Of a stretch of DNA of 43,940 bases, positions 25,134-32,558 are shown one piece after another (position 1 is the stretch's first letter; each line of letters opens with the position of its first letter). The notes beneath the pieces were generated by a model. The model was not told the DNA's origin and did no database searches. It saw only the letters and a program-made list of their open reading frames with translations. The DNA is taken from NCBI GenBank assembly GCA_027577595.1, contig JANBRJ010000122.1:1-43940 (forward strand), read 5' to 3'. The DNA comes from Coemansia sp. RSA 487. Its lineage: Eukaryota > Kickxellomycota > Kickxellomycetes > Kickxellales > Kickxellaceae. Both the position numbers and the translations under genes were made by a program.

Positions 25134-25520
25134 TTACAGAATAAGACAGCAAACATTCGTGCCTTTTTTTTTCTTCTTTGGATCCGGAAGCTTCTTATTC
25201 GGATCAAATGCAGTCAGCGTCTTTTTGAATTCTTCCAAATCAAAGCCCTGCATCTCTTTGACAAGCGTATTATTCTTGACAAAGACCACGCCCTCGGTTG
25301 CCTTAATCTTGAGCAACGCGCGCAAATGGCCAGTCCAGCCAAGACGAACACACGTGTAGTTGAGGTACCGCTGGTTTATCAAGTGCCACACCGCAGGATT
25401 GCAAGCACGCCGAAACTCCAGCAGTCGGTCGTGGTCCTCGCGCACCATAAAGATAATCGCATAGTCGCTGTCCAAGTATTTGGTCAGCATGGCTTTTGAC
25501 TTTATAGGGTCTGAAAACAT
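25134..25520 (-). CDS. Thioredoxin-like prenylated small protein, paralogue 9
   Basis: 128 residues from MFSDPIKSKAMLTKYL, chosen because it matches the start of the gene at 24523; the frame is open 23 codons more but encodes an unrelated hydrophobic stretch. Core: DYAIIFMVREDHDRLLEFRR (strand 1 and helix 1), NYTCVRLGWTGHLRALL (strand 2 and helix), EGVVFVKNNTLVKEMQGF (strand pair), LEEFKKTLTAFDP (helix). It shares with paralogue 8 the patterns R/H-E-D-x-x-R-L-L-E-F-R, A-x-W-H-L, and N-Y-T-C. The tail has a basic run (DPKKKKKGTN) and ends V-C-C-L-I-L, a polybasic-plus-CaaL arrangement for plasma-membrane targeting. No CxxC at the active-site position. Confidence 0.84.
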   Translation of the reverse strand: MFSDPIKSKAMLTKYLDSDYAIIFMVREDHDRLLEFRRACNPAVWHLINQRYLNYTCVRLGWTGHLRALLKIKATEGVVFVKNNTLVKEMQGFDLEEFKKTLTAFDPNKKLPDPKKKKKGTNVCCLIL

Positions 25521-26014
25521 CTTGATATACGTATAGATTAAGTAGAAAAGTAAATGTGGAAATAAATGAAGAAACGAACCAAGAAACAAAAGAAGAAAAT
25601 GGCTGGATTTATTGTTATTTAAAAAGACGTCTGCTTAAAGTCTCCAGATCCAGCTAGCTATTCACCTTTGTGCAATAGTTTTTCTTTCTTTCCGCTTTAA
25701 CAAGCAAAAAAAAGAGAGAGAGAGAGGTGTATTTTGTCTTTCTGACATGTACATATCTTTACAGATGGGGCTTTCTTTACAGTTTGACAATAGGAAGAAG
25801 AAATACACAATGGCTAAAAACGACTGAAGTCCTTAGCTTACATGCAAAGTGTGGTTTAGCACTGATGGAAGGGCAAGCCAATGCAGGGGAGATCAAATCC
25901 AAGTCGCCAAAAAGAGCTTGATCACACAGCCACCCCCCACTGGATTAAAAGCCCCTACAACTCTTGGCTCTCTATTTAAATACTATAATACTTTATTTCC
26001 TTGCGTTTTAAATA
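25521..26014. other. Intergenic, 494 bp, divergent promoters
   Basis: Separates the last paralogue (minus) from NXT1 (plus). TATTTAAAT at 25973-25981 lies about 35-40 bases before the NXT1 ATG. No gene recognised. Confidence 0.55.
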
Positions 26015-26386
26015 ATGGAAGCTCAATCAGACCAAAGAGCAGTGACCCAATCGATAAACAGCGCCGAACGCTTTGTCGAAAACTACTACCGGTCGTTTTC
26101 CAAAACAGTAGGCAAGTTCTACCAGGACAGCACAAAAGTCATATGGAACGGGAATGGGTTTGGCGGAACCCAATTCAAAACAGAAGTGCTTCCACAGCTC
26201 CAATCAACACTAACTAGTTTCGAAGTGCACGGACTCGATACCCATCCGGTGGGCGACAATACCCTGGTGGCAGTTAGCGGGGTTGTCAGAATGGATAGCA
26301 AGAAAATGCAGTTTGCGCAAACGTTTGTCATTCAGCGGAACGGTGGGCTGACGTACATTGTCAGCGACGCATTCCGTCTAGTCTAG
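26015..26386 (+). CDS. NXT1: NTF2-related mRNA export factor (Nxt1/p15)
   Basis: 123 residues with an NTF2 fold. Nxt1/p15 pairs with the NXF1/TAP (Mex67) export receptor and helps carry mRNA through the nuclear pore. The first helix pair is AERFVENYYRSFSKTVGKFY. The strand KVIWNGNGFGGTQF (42-55) has the V-W-N-G-N motif of animal NXT1/NXT2, not the GxxAIxEKL pattern of NTF2 itself. The sheet continues with TLVAVSGVVRMD and MQFAQTFVIQRNGGLTYIVS, and it ends S-D-A-F-R-L-V, close to the S-D-C-F-R-F end of NXT1. Length fits p15 (about 140). It is interesting that the metazoan-like p15 form is present rather than a diverged Mtr2. It converges on SRC1 with 110 bases between stops. Confidence 0.88.
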   Translation: MEAQSDQRAVTQSINSAERFVENYYRSFSKTVGKFYQDSTKVIWNGNGFGGTQFKTEVLPQLQSTLTSFEVHGLDTHPVGDNTLVAVSGVVRMDSKKMQFAQTFVIQRNGGLTYIVSDAFRLV

Positions 26387-26496
26387 CAGAAACAAATACA
26401 AAAACAAGTGCAATTCAGCTTCGATAAACAAAAAAAGTAATATAATAAGGAAAAATGAAACTACTACATGAGGAAAATGAAAGCTTGCTAGCGAGA

Positions 26497-29460
26497 TTAT
26501 TCTTCTTGGCCGACAGTGCCTGTAGTCGGTCTTTGGGGCGATCCGAGCGGCGAACCGAACGGCGATCCCAGGGGCGTGAACAGCGCATCGTCCTCGGCAT
26601 CGTCTTCAAGAGGTCCAATCCACTCCCACACGCGCATCGGCTCGCCGCGGACCGCCGTGGTCCTGCACCGCACATTGGCATTGCGCTCAACAACCTTGCG
26701 CACACGCTCCCATACGCCGGTTCTCGCTCTCGGATCATAGTACACAGATCCGCCCACCTCCCCCGACGAAGACGAAGAAAGGAGCAGCATGTCGCGCAGC
26801 TGAAGCGACGGAATCGCTGGTGCTGGCGACAGCGCCGGATCAACGTAATGCCGTCTGGCCTGGCGCTTCAGCCGCGCAAGCGCACTGACCACCAGCGCAT
26901 CGGCCGCGCGGATCTCCGCACGGTGCGCAGCAAACCTGCGCGACGCAACATACCCAACCACACACAGCGCAACAAGCGACGCAAGGCCTGCAATGTTGCC
27001 CAGCACGAGATTAAGCACCAGGCGCCGGACATAGCAAATCGGCGTGTACTCGGGGGTCTTGGACACAAAGTACTGCACCTCAGAGCCATTGTCGTCTTCA
27101 TCGAACTCGAGCACATAGTGCGCAATATCGTCATTGTCAGTCAGCTCATCCATGGCCAAACGGAACAGCGCATCAAACTCGTCGTCTGACAGGCGTGGAG
27201 ACTTGCGGGTCCACATGGCGGCACGCAGATCAGGCACGCTGAGTCCCAGACGCTCGATCTCATCCGCTTCGTCGTCCTGCTCTCCCCCTTGCGCATCCGA
27301 TGGCTGCACCAATGGCGATGCAAGCGATTTTGCAACAAGCTGCCGCGCCTGCTCATACAGCGTCATATCGCATTGCGCGCGCCCCCGACGGATGCTACAC
27401 TCATGGAGCATTGCAGCCACCAGCTGCTTCACGCGGTGCTCGGTCGAAAGGTCACGGATGCATTCCGGTACCATTGGGTACACCCGCGTGGACAGAGGCG
27501 GGAACTGGAGCACGTATCCAGCATCGCATTGCACTACACCGATGCGTTGCTCCCTGGGCATCCCCTCCTTTGCATCGGCCTCGGCGACCGGCACAACCCA
27601 CTGGTCTCTTGCGCTATCCACCGACTGCTGCAACGCATATGAAGGCGGGATCGCCGTGTATGGAACGCACTCGGCATGCTCGGGACAAGAGAGCGGCGAT
27701 GGCGCAAGATACGTGGCACGCGCGTACTTGGCATAGTACAGAAGGCGGTCCACGGGAGGCGCGGTCTCTGCAACGGGCTGCGGTTGCGCAAGGACGCTGC
27801 CTAGAGGCGGGGCCAGTGGTGCCAGATCAGATCGGGTGCTGCCAAATCCAATGGCGAACTGCTCATGTGCGCGCCAAACAAACATAGCTGCACCTAGCGC
27901 CACCCACGCAAGCAGACGCGTGGCCCACGGCGAAGATGAAGACGGGGATGGCTGCACCGACGGCTGTTCAGAAGCAGGCTTTGCTGTTAGTGTTGTAGGG
28001 ATGCCTGGGATACCGCGTGCCTCGCTGACGCTGGATGCGATTGAGGCAATGGACGATCTGCGTGAATGAGCGCGCCTTGGCTGCTGCTTTGCCTCGTCGT
28101 CCGCGTGCTGGCGCATTGTGGCAACACGGCGGCGCTGGAGTGCTTGTGCGTCGGACTCCATCTCCTCAATCGACGGTGCGTCATTCTTTGCATAGTAATG
28201 TAGCTGCTCCGCTGCTGTGCTACCTTTGGCAGCAACCGGAGGGACAGGGATACGCGGAGCCACTGGCGGCAGCCCGCCGGCCTCGGTATCTGTAGCCATA
28301 GTTCTACGACGATGCTGGTGCTCCTGTTGCTGCTGTTGCTGTGCAGCCATCTGACGCAATGCATCGGGCGTCATGGTGAATCTGGCGCCTCTAGACTCGT
28401 TTGACGGCCGCCTCAGTCCATCGCGAATACGCACGGTAGGAGACCGCGGACTGCCAGCATCATGGTCAGCAGAAGCTGTCTGGCCCTGGTATCTTGCCAC
28501 AAGATCGCCAACCCTGCTGTTGCGTTGCTGCTGGTATGGCGGCGACTGCAGCGGCGTGGTAAATACATCATCGGCATCAGCACGCAGCTCATTACGTACA
28601 GGAGTATTCATCAGCAACTCCTCGCGAGCAAGCATAGGTAGTGCACCTTCTTCGTCTTCCTCGTTTCCCGACACTGAGGTTTTAGGCAGCGCTACCTTGA
28701 ACGTCAAATCTGATACTTGCGACTTGCGGAGCGCCGACATAGGAGTCTCGCTCTTTGACGGAGTCTTGCGCCTGGGCTTGCGTGCAGTGTCGGGGCTGCT
28801 CTGGAACGGATTATCGTCCGAGAAATTGGCTGTGGTTCTAGCCCTCTTGTTCTTGGGCGTTTCATTAGCCGTGGCTGTGACCTGTTTGCGTTTCTCTTCG
28901 TATTCGCTTTCGTCTGAACTGACTTTCTGTTCCTGGCGTATACGGCGTTTAGTCATCCGCTGTTTATGGGTATCGGCTGAGCGTACATTGGACTTTGTTT
29001 GCTTCCCTGTTGGCTCTTTACTGCCTGAAGCCTGCTCCTTCTCCTTCTCCTCCTCCTCCTCCTCTTGGGTTTCTTCAGTCTCGCTGTGCTTGCGTTTAGC
29101 AGGTCGGCTAGGCTTATCAGATACTTCTTGGTCGTCCTTCTTTTCAGTATTGGCCTTGGCCTTCTTGGTCTTCTTCTTTGCTCTAGTGCGTCCACTAACT
29201 GAAGTTCCTGCCGTGTGCATATCGCTATTAACGATTACTTCGATATCGCGTCCATCGGCTTGTACGCGTCGTTGCTTCTTGGCTTCCTTGCGCAATTTGC
29301 TGGCTTTGCTGAGAACTTTCTTTTCCAAAATACCGATAAGCTCGCTTTTTTTTGCATTACTCGGATACTCGACCTCGTGTTTGACAAGTATGTTGCGTAG
29401 CGAGGATACTTTAAGTGTGTTTGGGTCAAAACCCTCTTCCAAATACTGATTGTCGCTCAT
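26497..29460 (-). CDS. SRC1: Inner nuclear membrane protein Src1/Heh1 (HeH and Man1-Src1 C-terminal domains)
   Basis: 987 residues from MSDNQYLEEGFDPNTLKVSS. That N-terminus is the HeH (helix-extension-helix, LEM-like) DNA-binding domain: LKVSSLRNILVKHEVEYPSN and KKSELIGILEKKV (about 14-49), very like yeast Src1. A long basic, Ser/Lys/Glu-rich nucleoplasmic region follows with candidate nuclear localisation signals (KKTKKAK, KNKRAR, RKPRRKTPSK). It also has short polyglutamine (QQQQQ) and polyglutamate runs. Membrane helix 1 lies at about 510-530 (WATRLLAWVALGAAMFVW), a lumenal section with cysteines follows (CPEHAECVPY, ECIRDLS), and helix 2 lies at about 812-836. The C-terminal part is the MSC winged-helix domain. 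These proteins tether chromatin and recruit ESCRT to the nuclear envelope. The frame is open 26 codons farther upstream, but that part is unrelated to the family. Confidence 0.93.
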   Translation of the reverse strand: MSDNQYLEEGFDPNTLKVSSLRNILVKHEVEYPSNAKKSELIGILEKKVLSKASKLRKEAKKQRRVQADGRDIEVIVNSDMHTAGTSVSGRTRAKKKTKKAKANTEKKDDQEVSDKPSRPAKRKHSETEETQEEEEEEKEKEQASGSKEPTGKQTKSNVRSADTHKQRMTKRRIRQEQKVSSDESEYEEKRKQVTATANETPKNKRARTTANFSDDNPFQSSPDTARKPRRKTPSKSETPMSALRKSQVSDLTFKVALPKTSVSGNEEDEEGALPMLAREELLMNTPVRNELRADADDVFTTPLQSPPYQQQRNSRVGDLVARYQGQTASADHDAGSPRSPTVRIRDGLRRPSNESRGARFTMTPDALRQMAAQQQQQQEHQHRRRTMATDTEAGGLPPVAPRIPVPPVAAKGSTAAEQLHYYAKNDAPSIEEMESDAQALQRRRVATMRQHADDEAKQQPRRAHSRRSSIASIASSVSEARGIPGIPTTLTAKPASEQPSVQPSPSSSSPWATRLLAWVALGAAMFVWRAHEQFAIGFGSTRSDLAPLAPPLGSVLAQPQPVAETAPPVDRLLYYAKYARATYLAPSPLSCPEHAECVPYTAIPPSYALQQSVDSARDQWVVPVAEADAKEGMPREQRIGVVQCDAGYVLQFPPLSTRVYPMVPECIRDLSTEHRVKQLVAAMLHECSIRRGRAQCDMTLYEQARQLVAKSLASPLVQPSDAQGGEQDDEADEIERLGLSVPDLRAAMWTRKSPRLSDDEFDALFRLAMDELTDNDDIAHYVLEFDEDDNGSEVQYFVSKTPEYTPICYVRRLVLNLVLGNIAGLASLVALCVVGYVASRRFAAHRAEIRAADALVVSALARLKRQARRHYVDPALSPAPAIPSLQLRDMLLLSSSSSGEVGGSVYYDPRARTGVWERVRKVVERNANVRCRTTAVRGEPMRVWEWIGPLEDDAEDDALFTPLGSPFGSPLGSPQRPTTGTVGQEE

Positions 29461-29769
29461 CTTGGAGAGAAAAAAAAGGTGAGAAAGCAAGTGTTTATTA
29501 ACAATAATCAGAAAAAGAGGGGGGGAATAAGAAAACAAAGGTTTTTCTGTTTTTTAAAAATAAAAAAAGTGATATCGCGAACGCGTCAAAAAAAAACAAA
29601 AAACAAAAAACACAGGCAGAAAAATTCTTACTCTTTTATTTCTCACCCCGTAATCCTTGATTGGCTGCATAAAAGCTTGATCAACATTGGACAAAAGGCA
29701 GTAGGAAAAAACAAAAAACAAACAAAAAGCAGTAGCTAGGCTAATTTTGAAATTGAATCAACAGGATAA
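29461..29769. other. Intergenic, 309 bp
   Basis: Promoter of SRC1 and 3' flank of the next minus-strand gene; A-rich runs on the plus strand, no gene recognised. Confidence 0.55.
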
Positions 29770-31338
29770 TCAGTGAATGGTAGGCATATGAACTGTGGCA
29801 GTCCTGTCGTCCGCATCCTGTTTGCTCCACAAGCTTGTAACGGTTTTGAGCTGCGTGTAAAAGTTGATCCCTGAGCGGCCATAAAAGTTGGTGTCGCCTA
29901 GGAACGAGCCCTTGTTTCCGGTGAATGAGAACATAGGCAAAGGCACAGGAATTGGTACGTTGATGCCGACCTGACCTGCCTCCACTTGGCTCTGGAACTT
30001 GCGCGCACTAGCGCCTGAGCGTGTGAATATCGATGCTCCGTTCCCGTACCTGTTGCCGTTAACCAGCTCCAATGCCTCGTCCAGTGTATCAACATGCACG
30101 CATGTGAGCACTGGGCCGAAGATCTCCTCTTGGTAGCACTGCATTTGCACCGTGGCATGGTCGATAACGGTGGGGCCCAGGAAGTTTCCCTTCGGATATT
30201 TTGGTACGTGCACACCACGCCCATCCAGCACAACCGAAGCGCCCTGATCAGCAGCCGACTGGATTAGCGCCTCGGCACGTGCCAGGGCTTCAGGCGAAAT
30301 CATCGGCCCCAAGTCGGCGTCGGCCTCGAATCCGCCGTTGACTTTGAGATCCCTGGCGCGTTCAACAATCTCCGGAACCCAGTCACTAGATTTGCCAACA
30401 AAAACAGCCACACTCAGCGCCATGCACCGTTGGCCGGCAGCACCGAACGCAGCACCCGTGATTGCATTCAGCGCATGCTCCTTGTTGGCATCGGGAAGAA
30501 CGATTGCGTGGTTCTTGGCGCCCAAGTTTGCCTGGCATCTTTTTCCGTTCCCGGTGGAGCGCTCGTAAATATACTTGCCAGCCTTGTCGCCTCCAACAAA
30601 GGAAACGGCCCGGATGCGTGGATCGGATGTCAAGAAATTGACCGTATCATGGGCCCCGTGCACCACATTGAGCACTCCCGGAGGAATCCCCACATCGTTA
30701 CACAACTGGGCCAACAGCATGGCTGCTCCCGGGTCACGCTCAGACGGTTTAAGCAGGCACGTGTTCCCAGTAGCTAATGCCACAGGGAACATCCACAACG
30801 GAATCATGGCAGGGAAGTTGAATGGGCATATCCCGGCAACAACGCCCAGTGGCTCACGCGCAGTATACGTGTCCATATCGGCTGAGACCTCTAATTTCGA
30901 CCCCAAGAGGAGATCAGCGATGCCGCTCATGCTTTCGACCACCTGGAGCCCACGCATAACGTCGCCCTTTGCATCGCTCAGCACCTTGCCTTGCTCTTCT
31001 ACGATGCTTGCAGCAAGGGTATCCATGTGCGACCGAATGGCGTGCTGCAAATCAAGCATCTTGCGCTGCCTTGTTATCACCGATGTGCGTCGCCAGTCAC
31101 GGAACGCCAGCTGTGCGTTGTGCGCGGCTTCGTCCAGCTCCTTGCTGGTGGTCTTGGGCACCTGCGTCACGAGCGCTTGCGTAGCTGGGTTGCGCACATC
31201 GATCCATTCGGTGGTTTGCGAGTCTATGAACTGGCCGTTCATGAATAGCTTTGTTTGCGCTGCTGCTGCTTTTGTGCCAGTGGTGTAGCTACGGGCACTG
31301 GCAAGAGTGCGCTGCAGTAAACGTAGCTGTCTGTTCAT
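29770..31338 (-). CDS. Methylmalonate-semialdehyde dehydrogenase (acylating), mitochondrial
   Basis: 522 residues, ALDH6 family. It converts methylmalonate semialdehyde or malonate semialdehyde with CoA and NAD+ to propionyl-CoA or acetyl-CoA in valine and pyrimidine breakdown. MNRQLRLLQRTLASARSYTT is a mitochondrial presequence. Family marks are CPFNFPAMIPLWMFPVALAT (171-190, with the oxyanion Asn174), SFVGGDKAGKYIYERS, and QANLGAKNHAIVLPDAN, where the general-base Glu of ordinary ALDHs is replaced by Asn. This is a hallmark of the CoA-acylating branch. The catalytic Cys305 is in GAAGQRCMAL. YQEEIFGPVL and INVPIPVPLPMFSFTGNKGS near the end are specific to this branch. An in-frame extension of 77 codons upstream of MNRQ is low-complexity and is rejected. 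Confidence 0.96.
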   Translation of the reverse strand: MNRQLRLLQRTLASARSYTTGTKAAAAQTKLFMNGQFIDSQTTEWIDVRNPATQALVTQVPKTTSKELDEAAHNAQLAFRDWRRTSVITRQRKMLDLQHAIRSHMDTLAASIVEEQGKVLSDAKGDVMRGLQVVESMSGIADLLLGSKLEVSADMDTYTAREPLGVVAGICPFNFPAMIPLWMFPVALATGNTCLLKPSERDPGAAMLLAQLCNDVGIPPGVLNVVHGAHDTVNFLTSDPRIRAVSFVGGDKAGKYIYERSTGNGKRCQANLGAKNHAIVLPDANKEHALNAITGAAFGAAGQRCMALSVAVFVGKSSDWVPEIVERARDLKVNGGFEADADLGPMISPEALARAEALIQSAADQGASVVLDGRGVHVPKYPKGNFLGPTVIDHATVQMQCYQEEIFGPVLTCVHVDTLDEALELVNGNRYGNGASIFTRSGASARKFQSQVEAGQVGINVPIPVPLPMFSFTGNKGSFLGDTNFYGRSGINFYTQLKTVTSLWSKQDADDRTATVHMPTIH

Positions 31339-32558
31339 CTTGAAACGTTTGAATTCAGAAGGGAAAAGGTAGAATACAAAATCAGAGTAAAAGCTCGAGC
31401 TAGTGGAGGATAGAGAAGGAGAATGTATGTTGTTGGTAAATTGTCCTTCAAAGATGTAGGCAAAACTCGAGTATGGTTTTTTGTTTTGTTTCCCACGCTC
31501 GTTGTGTTTTCCGACGTTGCATGAATGCTTGTGCTCGGAATAGGGTTTTAGTTTCTGAAGGTTGATCATTGGAGCATAAGTAATCCATCACCGCCGTAAT
31601 CCAAGCGCCTGCTGATCCAACTGATTCAGAGGCCTTGTCCTTGCTAGAGTTTTTAAATAAAGTTTGGTGTTTTAAAAATTTACGACAAAAAAAGGAACTG
31701 CATCTCGGTATTTTGTCATGCGACTTGTTTCCTCCAACGCCGACATGAATCGGGCAGTTGTTACATTGCAGAGGTGGGACGATCGGCGTTCGGTGGCCAG
31801 TGCTGTCACTTGCACACCAAATAACTGCACATGGCCACTTGATTTTCCATTTACATATGCTGATAGTGGCCATTCACGGAAATTAGGACAATGCAAGCAT
31901 ACTATATTGTTTGCTCGGAGGTTTCCGGATGTACATATTTGTTTTCTTTATTCGCAAAGATGAGAAGAGAAATGAGGGGCTCCTTAATAGCCAAAAAAGA
32001 GGACGAAAATGGTTCTTTCATTTTTAGCAACTTTATCATTTTCTTTTGTAAATGATGTATAAAAATTTCAAGGTGCATATCTTTTTATGACAATTCACTG
32101 CTGCAAAAACAAAGGACTTGATCAAGGCATGTGACCACTAATTTTGCTAGAGAATCACACGATTAGTCAGCCTTTTTTTTTTGCTTTCATGCTCGCGTCA
32201 TTTGAGGAGGTTATTGTGCCAGCCAATCCTATTGACATATTGGCGGTATTTTTTCTACCACACGAATTTGCCGGTTAGTATTGCGCAATCTTTGCATCTA
32301 CCACCGAGCATTGGACAAAATCCTTCCGAAAAAAGAAAATTGGAATGGTGCAATCGATAGATAAAAATATTTTAATGAAGAAAAGGGAAGGGGGAATAAT
32401 ATTCGGGTACTGTTATTTTGAATACGGATATACGTTTCGGCAATATAAATAGTAGAATACTCCCCCTCTCCCAGTTTAGTGGATTTATAAAGGCACTAGA
32501 GCCAATATTTTCTTTCTTTTGTTTTCACTTGTTACCAATAGTTTTTATAATTACCCAA
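31339..32558. other. Intergenic, 1220 bp, divergent promoters
   Basis: Lies between the dehydrogenase gene (minus) and the sulfate permease gene (plus). A 141-codon frame on the minus strand (31448-31873) has no recognisable motif and is not called. TATA box at 32444-32452. No RNA gene recognised. Confidence 0.5.
32444..32452 (+). promoter_or_regulatory. TATA box (TATAAATAG)
   Basis: Textbook TATA box 107 bases before the chosen ATG at 32559. It lies after the alternative upstream start at 32418, which argues against that start. Confidence 0.6.

Noticed and set aside
31339-31569. 77-codon N-terminal extension of the dehydrogenase
   Set aside because: It lies before a normal mitochondrial presequence and has no similarity to the family.
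32418-32558. Upstream start of the sulfate permease
   Set aside because: It precedes the TATA box at 32444-32452, so the transcript should not include it.
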